Assembly: GCF_021432385.1 (NCBI RefSeq)
Contig: NZ_JAEACT010000002.1
Location: 1,879,501 to 1,943,500, forward strand
DNA length: 64,000 bases
Direction of reading: 5' to 3'
DNA from: Clostridium hydrogenum
GTDB lineage: Bacteria; Bacillota; Clostridia; Clostridiales; Clostridiaceae
Positions 36,640 through 45,496 of this stretch are shown here, one piece after another; the first letter of the stretch is position 1; each line of letters opens with the position of its first letter. Under the pieces are notes generated by a model. The model searched no databases. It was not told the origin of the DNA and worked only from the letters and a program-made list of their open reading frames with translations. Made by a program: the position numbers and the translations under genes.

Positions 36640-37250
36640 ATTTATATCGTTCAAAATCGAATTTTCATTAAGCCATCTTGGCAACATTCAGAAAGTATTC
36701 ACATCCATTCCTATAAATCCTTTTTGCCATAATTCAATATTGGCATGCTTACCATTAAGCGCAGTTGATACCTATCCACTCACAGCCTGTCCATGTTATC
36801 ATAGGTGAATCTTGTGGAATTTCCGGCTACATCTGCTATGCCCTTTAATCTGTCCAGTTTATAGTATTTATTCCTTGTTTCATTGCCAAGAGCATCTGTT
36901 GTTGCTACTATTTTATTTAAAACTATATTAGTCGCATCTCTTGTAAGCAACTCCTTGATAACTCCAAAAATCGTTATCTGAACTAAAAACATCATATATT
37001 TCATTTTCACTTAATGAAATCTGAGGGACTTTAATGATATTTTTATTACTATTAGCATTATTATATATATTGTTTGTAACCTTACTCTGAGTTGTATCTG
37101 CTGAATTGCTTGTATTGATTTGTTTCTTAAGTGAAATTATTTTACCTTGAGCTGTAGTGTTTATTTCATCTGCTGCCTAATGCTACAGAACATTTTGAAC
37201 TTGGATTTTTTGTTTTTCCATAGTCTAAAGCTACATGATTGTCACATCTT
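36640..37250 (-). pseudogene. RHS/YD-repeat protein relic
   Basis: The minus strand encodes broken pieces of one protein in several frames. Bases 36780-36900 carry YD repeats (DALGNETRNKYYKLDRLKGIADVAGNSTRFTYDNMDRL, split over two units). Upstream, after a frameshift, 37000-37170 reads ..SLKKQINTSNSADTTQSKV.. and ..ISLSENEIYDVFSS.., and further up a cysteine-containing piece (CLRCDNHVALDYGKTKNPSS). Downstream near 36700 another frame gives HANIELWQKGFIGMDVNTF and a stop. RHS proteins are large secreted or surface polymorphic toxins; only the scars remain. Confidence 0.7.
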
Positions 37251-37504
37251 AAACAACCAATTTATTACCATTTTCATGTATAATATTACCACTTTATATA
37301 TGTATTTTCAACTTAGCATGTTATTTAATTAAATCTAAATAAAGAAACATAAATTATGAACCATTTCTCCAAACCCTGATATTTATCGCTTTAGTTCTCC
37401 AAGAAACAGATAGCTTAAAACCATCCGTTTCTGTAAAGAACACTAATGACCGCTCAGGTTACTCCTCAGCATTGCCTTATGCTGCCATTCACAGTTATAA
37501 AAAT
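37251..37504. other. Spacer with two hairpins downstream of tlp
   Basis: No gene is visible. Two hairpins are present: an imperfect stem at 37403-37431 (GAAAC..GTTTC ends) and CAGCAT-N6-ATGCTG at 37467-37484. The second could help end the tlp transcript. Confidence 0.4.
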
Positions 37505-37729
37505 TTATTTACATCTTTTGCTATGTGCAGCTTCATCTTTAATTTCTGATCTAAATCCATCTAAAGCTTCTTCTCTCCTATGGTTTTTACACTTTAAATC
37601 TTTTTTTGTTTTTTCATCATCGGTTTTTGAAATGGCTTCATTTGCTAAATGAATATTTTCCATAGTATTGTCTATATTTTCTTGAATTCTTTCCACATTG
37701 TCGCTTCTATCATCTGGCTTACTTTTCAT
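37505..37729 (-). CDS. tlp: Small acid-soluble spore protein Tlp
   Basis: 74 aa, hydrophilic, with the Tlp pattern KPDDRSDNVERIQENIDNT at the N-terminus and REEALDGFRSEIKDEAA near the end. Tlp is made in the forespore and accumulates in the spore core. The call shows that the organism sporulates. AGGAGC precedes the ATG. A sigma-G promoter would be expected upstream but I could not place it with confidence. The divergent small gene at 37895 may also be sporulation-linked. Confidence 0.88.
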   Translation of the reverse strand: MKSKPDDRSDNVERIQENIDNTMENIHLANEAISKTDDEKTKKDLKCKNHRREEALDGFRSEIKDEAAHSKRCK

Positions 37730-37894
37730 AATTCAACAGCTCCTTTTGCAAATTTTTTTTCATTGATTATTATGTTCAAGATAGCTGTTGATTATTCTTT
37801 ACATTTTTTTCATTTTACTTTATGCATTCTTATAGATATATGAGGGTAAATTATATTTGAGGTTTAATAGAGTATGATATGAGGTGAGTTTATT

Positions 37895-38071
37895 ATGTCC
37901 AAAGCTAAAAATTTAGATAAAGAATTAATAAAATCTCAAAAAAACCTTGATACGGAACTGTCTGAATCAAACAAAGAACTAGAAACCATGTTAGCTTATG
38001 GTTCTACAAATTTAGGGTTAAATAATTTAAAGAAAGAAAATTATGCAGAAGAAAACATAAAGGCGGACTAA
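37895..38071 (+). CDS. 58-aa hydrophilic protein, unknown
   Basis: A complete small frame with a good ribosome site (GAGGTGAG about seven bases before ATG 37895). The protein is charged and helical: MSKAKNLDKELIKSQKNL, then ELSESNKELETMLAYGSTNLG and an acidic end. It is divergent from tlp across 165 bases. I recognise no family. Size, charge and location suggest a small spore or stress protein, which is inference only. Confidence 0.6.
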   Translation: MSKAKNLDKELIKSQKNLDTELSESNKELETMLAYGSTNLGLNNLKKENYAEENIKAD

Positions 38072-38102
38072 AATTATTAAGAACCATTATTCAGAGTACA
38101 GA

Positions 38103-38393
38103 TGACGGAGTACAGAGTACAGTGAAGGATGATTTTCTTCCGCCTTGCTACAGAAAATCTTATAACTTATTTTTTGATTGCTTACGCAATCGCAGAATTA
38201 ATGTTGTTAGAGATATATCGCTTGAAACTTGAAAATTAATTTGTATAAAAATGCCGTATTCTGGGCATTTTTATACAAATTGATTTTGGTAGTTGAAACG
38301 GTATATCTATAAGCGAAGCTGACAACATTTAAGTTTAAGATTTACTTGACGTAAGGAATGTAAATCAACCTTAACTGTACTCTGATTTAATGT
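38103..38393. repeat. Second repeat family: inverted pair around copy B
   Basis: The left arm (+) contains CAGAGTACAGTGAAGGATGATT and an AAATCTTATAACTTA block; the right arm (-), read on the complement, has CAGAGTACAGTTAAGG and AAATCTTAAACTTAAATG. Two more copies lie at 41629-41705 (+) and 41734-41830 (-). Each copy contains a small internal hairpin. Confidence 0.6.
38211..38308. repeat. 98-bp palindromic repeat, copy B
   Basis: Ends AGATATATCG and CGGTATATCT; centre AAAATGCCGTATTCTGGGCATTTT. Arms pair over most of their length. Exactly 98 bases like copies A and C. Confidence 0.8.
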
Positions 38394-39569
38394 TTAATTA
38401 TACATATAGTCTCTAGTCCACTCTAAATTGTTATTTACGCCCTTATTAAACAAGAATTGGTGAATAGTTATATTTCCAGAGTTAAAGGATGCTGCACAGG
38501 AATTTAAATAAAGCCTCCACATTCTTATGAAAGTTTCATCCTTAGTTTTTCTTACTTCAGGCAAAGCATTTTCAAAGTTAGCTGCCCAATGCTCTAAGGT
38601 TCTTCCATAATGCAATCTTAAATTTTCTACGTCAATTATATTGAAGCTTCTCTCTGCCATGCAATTAATGAGTTCTGCAATTGCTGGAACATATCCACCT
38701 GGGAAAATATACTTACTAATCCATGTATTATTTCCACCTTCTTTTACGCCTGTTATACAATGAAGTAAAGATACACCCTTGTCATTTAGTAAATTATCTA
38801 AAGCTAAAAAATATTCTTTAAGATGATCTTGTCCTACGTGTTCAAGCATACCAACACTAACTATTTTATCAAACTTTCTATTTTTTAGTTCCCTATAATC
38901 TACAAGTTGAACTTCAACCAAATCCTCTAAGCCTTCATTTTTTATTCTTTCTTTAACTTTTTCTAGCTGTTCAGAACTTAAAGTTATTCCCATAGCCTTA
39001 ACCTTGTATTGCTTTGCCGCTGAAATAATTAATTCTCCCCAGCCACAACCTATATCTAGTAAAGTTTCTCCTTCTTTTAAATCTAGCTTTTTAAGAATGT
39101 GCTGTACCTTATTTTTTTGTGCTTGATTTAAAGAATCTTCTTTTGTTTTGAAATATCCACAAGAATATGTCATAGTATCATCTAACCACAATTTATAAAA
39201 ATCATTTCCTATATCATAATGGAACTCTATATTTTTCTTACTATTCTTTATATTATTAGTAGCCTTCTTTAGTAAATCAGCATATTTATCACTATTGCGT
39301 AAAAAACTTTCCATATTGTTGTATAAAGATTCTATAACTGTTTGAACACTACCTTCAATGTCTATTTTTTTAGTCATGTAAGCTTCTCCAAAGGTTAAAG
39401 AAGGATCTTTAATAATATCCGCTTTAGGAATAGGTTCATTAAAAATTATTTTAAATTTAACTTCACCTTCACCATAAACCTCTGAGCTTCCATCCCATAA
39501 CTTTAATTCAAAAGTATCTGAAAATAAATTTTTAAACAATGTTTTATAAAATATTTTGTCAATAATCAT
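38394..39569 (-). CDS. cfa: Cyclopropane-fatty-acyl-phospholipid synthase
   Basis: 391 aa from ATG 39569 (GAGGGGG nine bases upstream; the adjacent GTG at 39572 is less well spaced). The SAM-binding motif LLDIGCGWGELIISAA is near residue 170, preceded by FHYDIGNDFYKLWLDDTMTYSCGYF, the family's substrate-region signature. It methylenates double bonds of membrane phospholipid acyl chains using SAM. The usual acidic end (LEWTRDYMY) is present. Length is normal for CFA synthases. A 203-aa gene of unknown function lies just upstream. Confidence 0.93.
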   Translation of the reverse strand: MIIDKIFYKTLFKNLFSDTFELKLWDGSSEVYGEGEVKFKIIFNEPIPKADIIKDPSLTFGEAYMTKKIDIEGSVQTVIESLYNNMESFLRNSDKYADLLKKATNNIKNSKKNIEFHYDIGNDFYKLWLDDTMTYSCGYFKTKEDSLNQAQKNKVQHILKKLDLKEGETLLDIGCGWGELIISAAKQYKVKAMGITLSSEQLEKVKERIKNEGLEDLVEVQLVDYRELKNRKFDKIVSVGMLEHVGQDHLKEYFLALDNLLNDKGVSLLHCITGVKEGGNNTWISKYIFPGGYVPAIAELINCMAERSFNIIDVENLRLHYGRTLEHWAANFENALPEVRKTKDETFIRMWRLYLNSCAASFNSGNITIHQFLFNKGVNNNLEWTRDYMYN

Positions 39570-39613
39570 CACTATTATCCCCCTCTATATGAATATATAT
39601 CTTAATTTAAATT

Positions 39614-40204
39614 TTAATGCTCTCTACTTTTTAATAAGTAGTCAAGTAATTCTTTGTAATTTTTATCTGAAAATTGCTCTCTACTTTTTGACTTTTGTAT
39701 CCTATCATTATGTATATCAATATTGCTTTTGTAATTTTCCAAAGTATCAATAATTGCGTTTTTAAAACTTGGGATAGCATCAATTATTTGTTTCACTCCA
39801 TACACATATTCATCATCACTTAGGCTAAAGCACTGAAATAGTCCAGAAGTTAATCTTCCATCAGAAAATATGTAAATATATCTGTCTCGCATTTCATATG
39901 ATAAATCAACTTCAATTTTATGCTTATAAAGCCTAAAGATAACATCACCTTTCTTGATGAATACAGGAAATATACTTGAAAAAAGTACTTCCATCCTATT
40001 CTCTTCTTCATCACTTACGCCTGAAAAGTCATTTTCATTAAGTTCTGTTATGATTTCACTAGTAAATATACTGTTTTTTATTTCTTTAGCAAGTTTTATT
40101 TTTAATTTTTGCTCTTTTTCTAAAGTTAATAAATTATCAATGGACTCAACTAATTTATTAAACGCACATGTACTTTTTTTACAATCACCTTTATTATCCG
40201 TCAC
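39614..40204 (-). CDS. Protein of unknown function (GTG start)
   Basis: 196 aa from GTG 40204. GGAGG seven bases upstream decides this start; the ATG at 40225 has none and overlaps the previous gene's end. The protein is soluble, with an early Cys pair (GDCKKSTCAF), a helical N-terminal third and a beta-like centre (FIKKGDVIFRLYKHKIEVDLSYEMRDRYIYIFSDGRLTSG). No family is recognised. It lies between lrgB (21 bases) and cfa (44 bases) in the same direction, possibly in one lrgA-lrgB-X-cfa membrane-related operon. Confidence 0.55.
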   Translation of the reverse strand: MTDNKGDCKKSTCAFNKLVESIDNLLTLEKEQKLKIKLAKEIKNSIFTSEIITELNENDFSGVSDEEENRMEVLFSSIFPVFIKKGDVIFRLYKHKIEVDLSYEMRDRYIYIFSDGRLTSGLFQCFSLSDDEYVYGVKQIIDAIPSFKNAIIDTLENYKSNIDIHNDRIQKSKSREQFSDKNYKELLDYLLKSREH

Positions 40205-40225
40205 GTCACTACCTCCATAAATCAT

Positions 40226-40930
40226 TTATTTAAAAAATGATGAAAATAAATTCCACAGTATAGGTGCTATAATTACTGTGACTATTCCAGAAATAGCTAT
40301 AGTTAAACTACTCATAGCTCCTTCAGTTTCTCCTATTTCTATAGCTTTAGCTGTTCCAACGGCATGTGATGAGCAGCCCATAGCAATTCCCATTGCCACT
40401 TTATCATCTATTTTTAACATTTTATATAAAAATGGTCCAACAATAGACCCCAATATTCCAGTAATTATAATAGCAACAACAGCTATAGAAGGAATCCCAC
40501 CTAACTGTTTAGCTAGTGCCATACCTATAGGTGTTGTTATAGATTTAGGCATTAAAGATTTTGTAATAATACCAGAAAGACCAAATAACTTTGAAAGCAA
40601 AATTACACATGTCATTCCTGAAACCGCACCACATAAAATACCCACCAAAATTGGCACTGCATTTTTTTTAAATAAAGAAAATTTCTTATATAAAGGTAAA
40701 GCTAAGCATACTGTTGCAGGGGCTAAAAAGAAAGAAATTACTTGTCCTCCATTATTATAATCTTGAAATTTAATATTGAATTTCAATAAAAATGCTATTA
40801 AAAGTATTATTGCAATAAGTAGTGGATTAAGAATTGATAACTTAAATTTCTGTTTAATTAAAGACCCTATCTCATAGGCAATTATGGATATTAGTACTCC
40901 AAAAACGGGTGAAGTAACTATTTCTTTCAT
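40226..40930 (-). CDS. lrgB: LrgB/CidB-family membrane protein
   Basis: 234 aa from ATG 40930, which follows the lrgA stop by two bases. About seven to eight membrane segments are seen with the LrgB motifs SLMPKSITTPIGMALAKQLGG and AMGCSSHAVGTAKAIEIGETEGAMSSL. LrgAB proteins affect murein hydrolase activity and autolysis, and related systems export pyruvate or glycolate. Its coupling to lrgA is the standard arrangement. Confidence 0.9.
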   Translation of the reverse strand: MKEIVTSPVFGVLISIIAYEIGSLIKQKFKLSILNPLLIAIILLIAFLLKFNIKFQDYNNGGQVISFFLAPATVCLALPLYKKFSLFKKNAVPILVGILCGAVSGMTCVILLSKLFGLSGIITKSLMPKSITTPIGMALAKQLGGIPSIAVVAIIITGILGSIVGPFLYKMLKIDDKVAMGIAMGCSSHAVGTAKAIEIGETEGAMSSLTIAISGIVTVIIAPILWNLFSSFFK

Positions 40931-40932
40931 CT

Positions 40933-41277
40933 TTAGCACACCTTTCTTAAAAATTTAACAACATAAGCAGTTACAATCCAAACAACAATAGTAGAAATAA
41001 TAATAATAACAGAAAATGCTATAACTTTACCTTTAAGCAAATTAAAAGACGTCATTAATCCAACACCAGCTGGAACAAATAAAAACGACATAAAAGATAT
41101 TAAAATTTCACATGTATCTTCAATCATTTCAACTTTAATTATTTTAAAATATAAAGCTAAGAAAAGTAATATTAGTCCAAGAACCGTGCCCGGTATAGGC
41201 AAATTAAAAATTGATTGTATAATTACACCTAAAAAATATGCCATTAAAATAATCATTAGTTGTTTTAAATACTTCAA
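40933..41277 (-). CDS. lrgA: LrgA/CidA-family holin-like protein
   Basis: 114 aa from a TTG at 41277, with GAGGTGA seven bases upstream. Four membrane spans with the family pattern LPIPGTVLGLILLFLALYFKII and FVPAGVGLM. It is the small holin-like partner of LrgB and probably forms an oligomeric membrane channel. No LytTR regulator is seen nearby, so regulation is unknown. Confidence 0.9.
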   Translation of the reverse strand: MKYLKQLMIILMAYFLGVIIQSIFNLPIPGTVLGLILLFLALYFKIIKVEMIEDTCEILISFMSFLFVPAGVGLMTSFNLLKGKVIAFSVIIIISTIVVWIVTAYVVKFLRKVC

Positions 41278-41449
41278 AGAATCACCTCATCTGGAAGTTA
41301 AGTATTGGTACATTGGTCTGACCACATGTGCTAATATACCATATTATCTATATTAGTTCAACTAATATTTTCTCAAATATGCCCTTTTTCAGCAAAATTC
41401 TATCGTTTACTTAATCATTTGCTCTTAAATAGGCTTTAATCCGTAGTAA

Positions 41450-41547
41450 AGATAAACCACTGTGAAACTTGGAATTTATTTGTACCAAAATGCCGTCTTC
41501 TTGGCATTTTGGTGCACATGAATTTAAATAGTTGAACTGGTTTATCT
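41450..41547. repeat. 98-bp palindromic repeat, copy C
   Basis: Ends AGATAAACCA and TGGTTTATCT are exact inverted repeats; centre AAAATGCCGTCTTCTTGGCA. Same length as copies A and B. Confidence 0.8.
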
Positions 41548-41628
41548 ATAGAGATAGACTACTTGAAAAATCAAAATTGCAAATACTAAGTTTATCCTAA
41601 TGCAATGTTTTTCAATTAACAATTCACA

Positions 41629-41830
41629 GTTCACAATGCACAATGAAGGATGATTTATCTTTCGCTATACTCAGATAAATCTTAAACTTAAATGTTGTCA
41701 GCTTGGCTAAGCACCATACATGGCTCAATTGCGTAAGCAATAAAAAAATAAGTTTTAGATTCTTCTACGCTTGCGGAGAAAAATCATCCTTCGTTGTACT
41801 CTGTACTCTGTACTTTGTACTCTGCTTTTC
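41629..41830. repeat. Second repeat family, two inverted copies
   Basis: CACAATGAAGGATGATTTAT.. with GATAAATCTTAAACTTAAAT (41629-41705, plus) faces a minus-strand copy (41734-41830) that ends in ACTTATTTTTTTATTGCTTA. The two tail types match the two arms at 38103-38393. Confidence 0.6.
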
Positions 41831-41890
41831 AAATTCTAATTTAACAGAATACATTTGGCATTTGCAATTTCGCTGTTTCAACTAGTATAT

Positions 41891-43657
41891 CTATAGTGCG
41901 GCATCCTGCATTGCAAATTGTGCATTATAAAGTTGCTCATAGTATCCTTTTTTAGCCAATAATTCCTCATGTGTTCCTTGTTCTACAATATTTCCATCAC
42001 TCATTACTAAAATTAAATCTGCATTTTTTATTGTAGATAACCTATGTGCAATTACAAAAGAAGTTCTTCCTTCCATAATATTTCTCATGGCATTCTGAAG
42101 CTTTTGTTCAAGCCTTGTATCAACAGAGCTAGTAGCTTCGTCTAGGATAAGAATAGGCGGATTGCAAAGAACAGAACGCGCTATTGTCAAAAGTTGTTTT
42201 TCCCCTTGAGAAATGTTATTTGCTTCTTCATTTAGTATCATATTGTAGCCACCAGGAAGTGTCGTAATAAAATGATGCACGTTTGCTACTTTAGCTGCAC
42301 GTATGATTTCTTCTTCACTGGCATTTTCTTTTCCATAGGCAATATTTTCTTTAATAGTTCCATTAAAAAGCCAGGTATCTTGAAGCACCATGCCAAATTT
42401 TGCCCTAAGGTCATCACGTTTAATTTGCCTAATATCTACACCATCTATTTTAATAGAACCACCAGTAACATCATAAAATCTCATAAGCAAATTAATTAAT
42501 GTGGTTTTTCCTACACCAGTCGGTCCAACTATTGCTACCATCTGCCCACTTTTAACCTTGAAGTTTAAATCATGTATTAGCAGTTTATCTTCCGTATAAG
42601 AAAATTTTACGTTTTCAAAGGACACACTTCCTATAATATCCCTTTGTTCCTTTACTGTTTCTACCTCTTCTATTTCTTCCTCTTCATTTAAAAAGTTAAA
42701 TACTCTATTAACCGCAGCTATAGATGATTGAATAGTTCCAGCCAATTGTGTTATTTGAGACATAGGCTGATTTACCTGCCAAATATAACGTATAAAGGCT
42801 TGCAGCTGACCTACCTTAATTACACCAGCAATTACATAAAAGGCTCCCCAAATAACTACAACACCAATTCCAATATAAGTTACAAAAGCAACTAATGGAT
42901 TCATCAATCCGCTTATGAATTGAGCCTTAAATCCACTTTCACACAATTCACCATTAACATTCCTAAATTCATCTATTGCAGCTTCCTGCTTTCCAAATAA
43001 TTTAATTTCATTAAAACCAGTAAATTTTTCCTGCACAATACCATTTAATCTGCCAAGTGAATCCTGCTGCTTTTGGAACAATGGCTGTGACTTCTTTGTA
43101 ATTATTTTAGATATAATAGCGGAAAATACTATAATTGCTAAGGAAACTATTGCCATGAAGCTTTGAATCTTAAACATCATAAATATGGCAAGGCTAAGTC
43201 CTAAAACAGCATTTAAAATCTTAGCAAAGCTTTGTTGAAGAGCATTTGAGATAGTATCAACATCATTAGAAGCACGACTCAATATATCTCCTAGTGAATT
43301 TTTATCAAAATATGCAATTGGAAGTTTTGCAATTTTCGACTGAACTTCCTTTCTTAAATCCACCATAGAGTCTTGTATGGCATCAGTAATTAAAAATTGA
43401 TAGGCAAAGTTACTTAAAGTTCCACCTACATATATGCAAACTAAAATTATTATTATTTGATTTATCCTTGCAAAATTAACACTTCTCTTTGCTGTAACAT
43501 CTGAAAATAATTGTGTTGTAATTTTTCCTTCAAAAGTAGGACTTAATGCTACTAAAAAGGCATACAAGATAATTAATATTACTGCTAAAATAATCTTTAC
43601 CTTATACTTTTTAAGATAAGGAATTAAACACTTAATGCCAATATCTTTCTTTTTCAT
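41891..43657 (-). CDS. Heterodimeric ABC exporter subunit, canonical ATPase half
   Basis: 588 aa. Membrane domain (about 20-320), Walker A GPTGVGKT, Walker B PILILDEATSSVD with catalytic Glu, and a degenerate signature ISQGEKQ instead of LSGGQ. This combination is typical of one half of heterodimeric multidrug exporters (MdlB/TM288 type), whose composite site uses the partner's LSGGQ. Its start overlaps the end of the upstream partner by four bases. Control by the divergent MerR regulator at 45497 is likely. Confidence 0.9.
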   Translation of the reverse strand: MKKKDIGIKCLIPYLKKYKVKIILAVILIILYAFLVALSPTFEGKITTQLFSDVTAKRSVNFARINQIIIILVCIYVGGTLSNFAYQFLITDAIQDSMVDLRKEVQSKIAKLPIAYFDKNSLGDILSRASNDVDTISNALQQSFAKILNAVLGLSLAIFMMFKIQSFMAIVSLAIIVFSAIISKIITKKSQPLFQKQQDSLGRLNGIVQEKFTGFNEIKLFGKQEAAIDEFRNVNGELCESGFKAQFISGLMNPLVAFVTYIGIGVVVIWGAFYVIAGVIKVGQLQAFIRYIWQVNQPMSQITQLAGTIQSSIAAVNRVFNFLNEEEEIEEVETVKEQRDIIGSVSFENVKFSYTEDKLLIHDLNFKVKSGQMVAIVGPTGVGKTTLINLLMRFYDVTGGSIKIDGVDIRQIKRDDLRAKFGMVLQDTWLFNGTIKENIAYGKENASEEEIIRAAKVANVHHFITTLPGGYNMILNEEANNISQGEKQLLTIARSVLCNPPILILDEATSSVDTRLEQKLQNAMRNIMEGRTSFVIAHRLSTIKNADLILVMSDGNIVEQGTHEELLAKKGYYEQLYNAQFAMQDAAL

Positions 43658-45384
43658 CGTGCAAGTTCCTCCTTTGTCATCTGACTAGCTGCTATCTCAT
43701 AGTAAATTTCACAATTCTTTAAAAGCTCGTCATGAGTTCCAATTCCAACTACACTTCCTTCATTTAATACAATAATTTTACCAGCATCCACAATGGAAGA
43801 TATTCTCTGAGCTACAATCAAGGTAATAGAATCACTAATTTCATCTCTTAGTCTCTTTCTTAGCTTTGCATCTGTTTTGAAATCCAAGGCAGAAAATGAA
43901 TCGTCAAATATATAAATATCTGGTTTTCTTATAATTGCCCTTGCAATGCTCAATCTTTGTTTTTGTCCTCCCGACAGATTTCTTCCACCCTCTTCTAGTA
44001 TTTCTTCAAATTGATCTTTCTTATCCGTTATAAAATCATAGGCTTCAGCAATTTTAGTACTCTTTTTTATTTCTGCTTCAGCAGCATCAGATTTGCCATA
44101 TTTTATATTCTCTTTGATACTTCCTGAAAATAGCATAGTCTTTTGTGGAATTAACCCAATTTTCTTTCGCAGTGATGCTAGGTCATATTCTCTAACATCT
44201 ACTCCATCTACTTTAATACTTCCTTCACTAACATCGTATAATCTAGGTATTAAGTTAATTAAAGTACTTTTTCCACTGCCTGTACTTCCAATAAAAGCAA
44301 TTACATCTCCTTTTTGGGCTTGAAAACTTACATTTTGCAGCACAGGGGCTTCGCTGTCTGGATATTTAAAGGTTACATGATCAAATTCTAAAGTTCCACT
44401 TCCATCTCCACTAGTTACTGCATTTTCTGAGTTTTTAATGGTCGGCTCTTCATTTAACAATTCTTCAATACGCTCAGCACTTATTTCTGCACGAGGATAC
44501 ATTACAAATACAATTGAAAATAACATGATGGAAAACATCGCATGAAACATATATTCTTCAAAAGCCACCAACTTTCCAACCTGAAGTGTGCCACTATCTA
44601 TCATTTTACTTGATATAATAAACACAATTACAATTGCAATGTTTAATAGCATAAAGAAAGCTGGTTCTGAAACAGACATAAGTTTAAATAATTTCTTTGC
44701 ATTATTAGCATAAGCTTCATTTGCCATGGAATATCTTCTGCTCTCATAGCTATCTTTTCGAAATGCACGTATAACCCTAACTCCACTTAAATTTTCTCTT
44801 AAAATTCTATTTAATTTGTCCATACCTTTTTGCTGTCTATTACTTATTGGATCACTGGTTTTAGCAATTATAAATACTCCAAAACAAATAATAGGTATAC
44901 AGCCTCCAATGATAATGGATAAACTGAAACTTGTTCTTATTACCATAAACATACTAATTAAAATCATAACAGGCGTTAACAGGGCTGTTCTAAATATTAC
45001 ATTAATGAATTGCATCAAAACAAAGGCATCATTAGTAGTTCTCGTTATCATACTTGATACGCCGAATTTATTGTACTCAGTATGAGAAAATTCCTGTGCC
45101 TTTTTAAAAATGTCATTTCTTATATCTCTTATAATTGATGTACTTACCTTTGAACTGCAATAAGCTAGCACAATGTTTCCAATACCCCCAATGACCGCCA
45201 CTATTAAGATAAGAACGCCAAGTTTATAAATATAACTTTTATTATCAAGTGCAATCCCATTATCTATCATATTAGAAACAATAGTTGGAATTCCAAGTTC
45301 TGCAGTTGCAAATCCAAACACTCCTAATATATTTAAAAATACATACAATCTATATTTTTTTAAATATCGCAAAATTAATCTCAT
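43654..45384 (-). CDS. Heterodimeric ABC exporter subunit, degenerate ATPase half
   Basis: 576 aa. Membrane domain (about 15-310), Walker A GSTGSGKS, intact LSGGQKQR, but Walker B is IYIFDDSFSALD with Asp in place of the catalytic Glu, the hallmark of the non-canonical half (MdlA/TM287 type). With the next gene it should form an asymmetric drug or lipid exporter with one active ATP site. It is the first gene after a MerR-type promoter with a 19-base spacer. Confidence 0.9.
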   Translation of the reverse strand: MRLILRYLKKYRLYVFLNILGVFGFATAELGIPTIVSNMIDNGIALDNKSYIYKLGVLILIVAVIGGIGNIVLAYCSSKVSTSIIRDIRNDIFKKAQEFSHTEYNKFGVSSMITRTTNDAFVLMQFINVIFRTALLTPVMILISMFMVIRTSFSLSIIIGGCIPIICFGVFIIAKTSDPISNRQQKGMDKLNRILRENLSGVRVIRAFRKDSYESRRYSMANEAYANNAKKLFKLMSVSEPAFFMLLNIAIVIVFIISSKMIDSGTLQVGKLVAFEEYMFHAMFSIMLFSIVFVMYPRAEISAERIEELLNEEPTIKNSENAVTSGDGSGTLEFDHVTFKYPDSEAPVLQNVSFQAQKGDVIAFIGSTGSGKSTLINLIPRLYDVSEGSIKVDGVDVREYDLASLRKKIGLIPQKTMLFSGSIKENIKYGKSDAAEAEIKKSTKIAEAYDFITDKKDQFEEILEEGGRNLSGGQKQRLSIARAIIRKPDIYIFDDSFSALDFKTDAKLRKRLRDEISDSITLIVAQRISSIVDAGKIIVLNEGSVVGIGTHDELLKNCEIYYEIAASQMTKEELAR

Positions 45385-45451
45385 ATGTAACCTCTCTTTT
45401 GTTAGTATTCTTTTCTAGAAATGATACTTGATTTTGATATCAACATGTACT

Positions 45452-45482
45452 ATCATAAACTATAATGTTACCTTATAGTCAA
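45452..45482 (-). promoter_or_regulatory. MerR-type promoter of the ABC exporter operon
   Basis: On the minus strand TTGACT (45477-45482) and TATGAT (45452-45457) are separated by exactly 19 bases, the long spacing that MerR-family activators correct by DNA distortion. The spacer carries the dyad ACTATAA-N7-TTATAGT (45459-45479). Confidence 0.8.
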
Positions 45483-45496
45483 GAGGAGATACTAAA

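Larger units (their letters stand above)
38072..38393. other. Repeat-filled spacer between the 58-aa gene and cfa
   Basis: It holds the 98-bp repeat (copy B) flanked by two inverted copies of the GAAGGATGATTT-type repeat (about 38103-38205 and 38312-38393). I see no gene. Confidence 0.65.
41278..41890. other. 613-base spacer composed of dispersed repeats
   Basis: It contains palindromic repeat copy C (41450-41547), two inverted copies of the second family (41629-41705 and 41734-41830), a word shared with 46331-46362 (41573-41597, reversed), and an end fragment of the palindromic repeat at about 41865-41893. No gene. A short frame at 41703 runs through repeats and is not real. Confidence 0.7.

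Noticed and set aside
37403..37484. Structured RNA or riboswitch downstream of tlp
   Set aside because: Only two short hairpins are seen, with no match to a riboswitch class I know.
33227..41830. CRISPR array built from the 98-bp repeats
   Set aside because: Copies are kilobases apart in both contexts, self-palindromic, without regular spacers, and no cas genes are present.
41703..41885. 60-codon frame with a Cys-rich end
   Set aside because: It lies wholly within repeat sequence and contains translated GTACTCTGTACT-type repeats.
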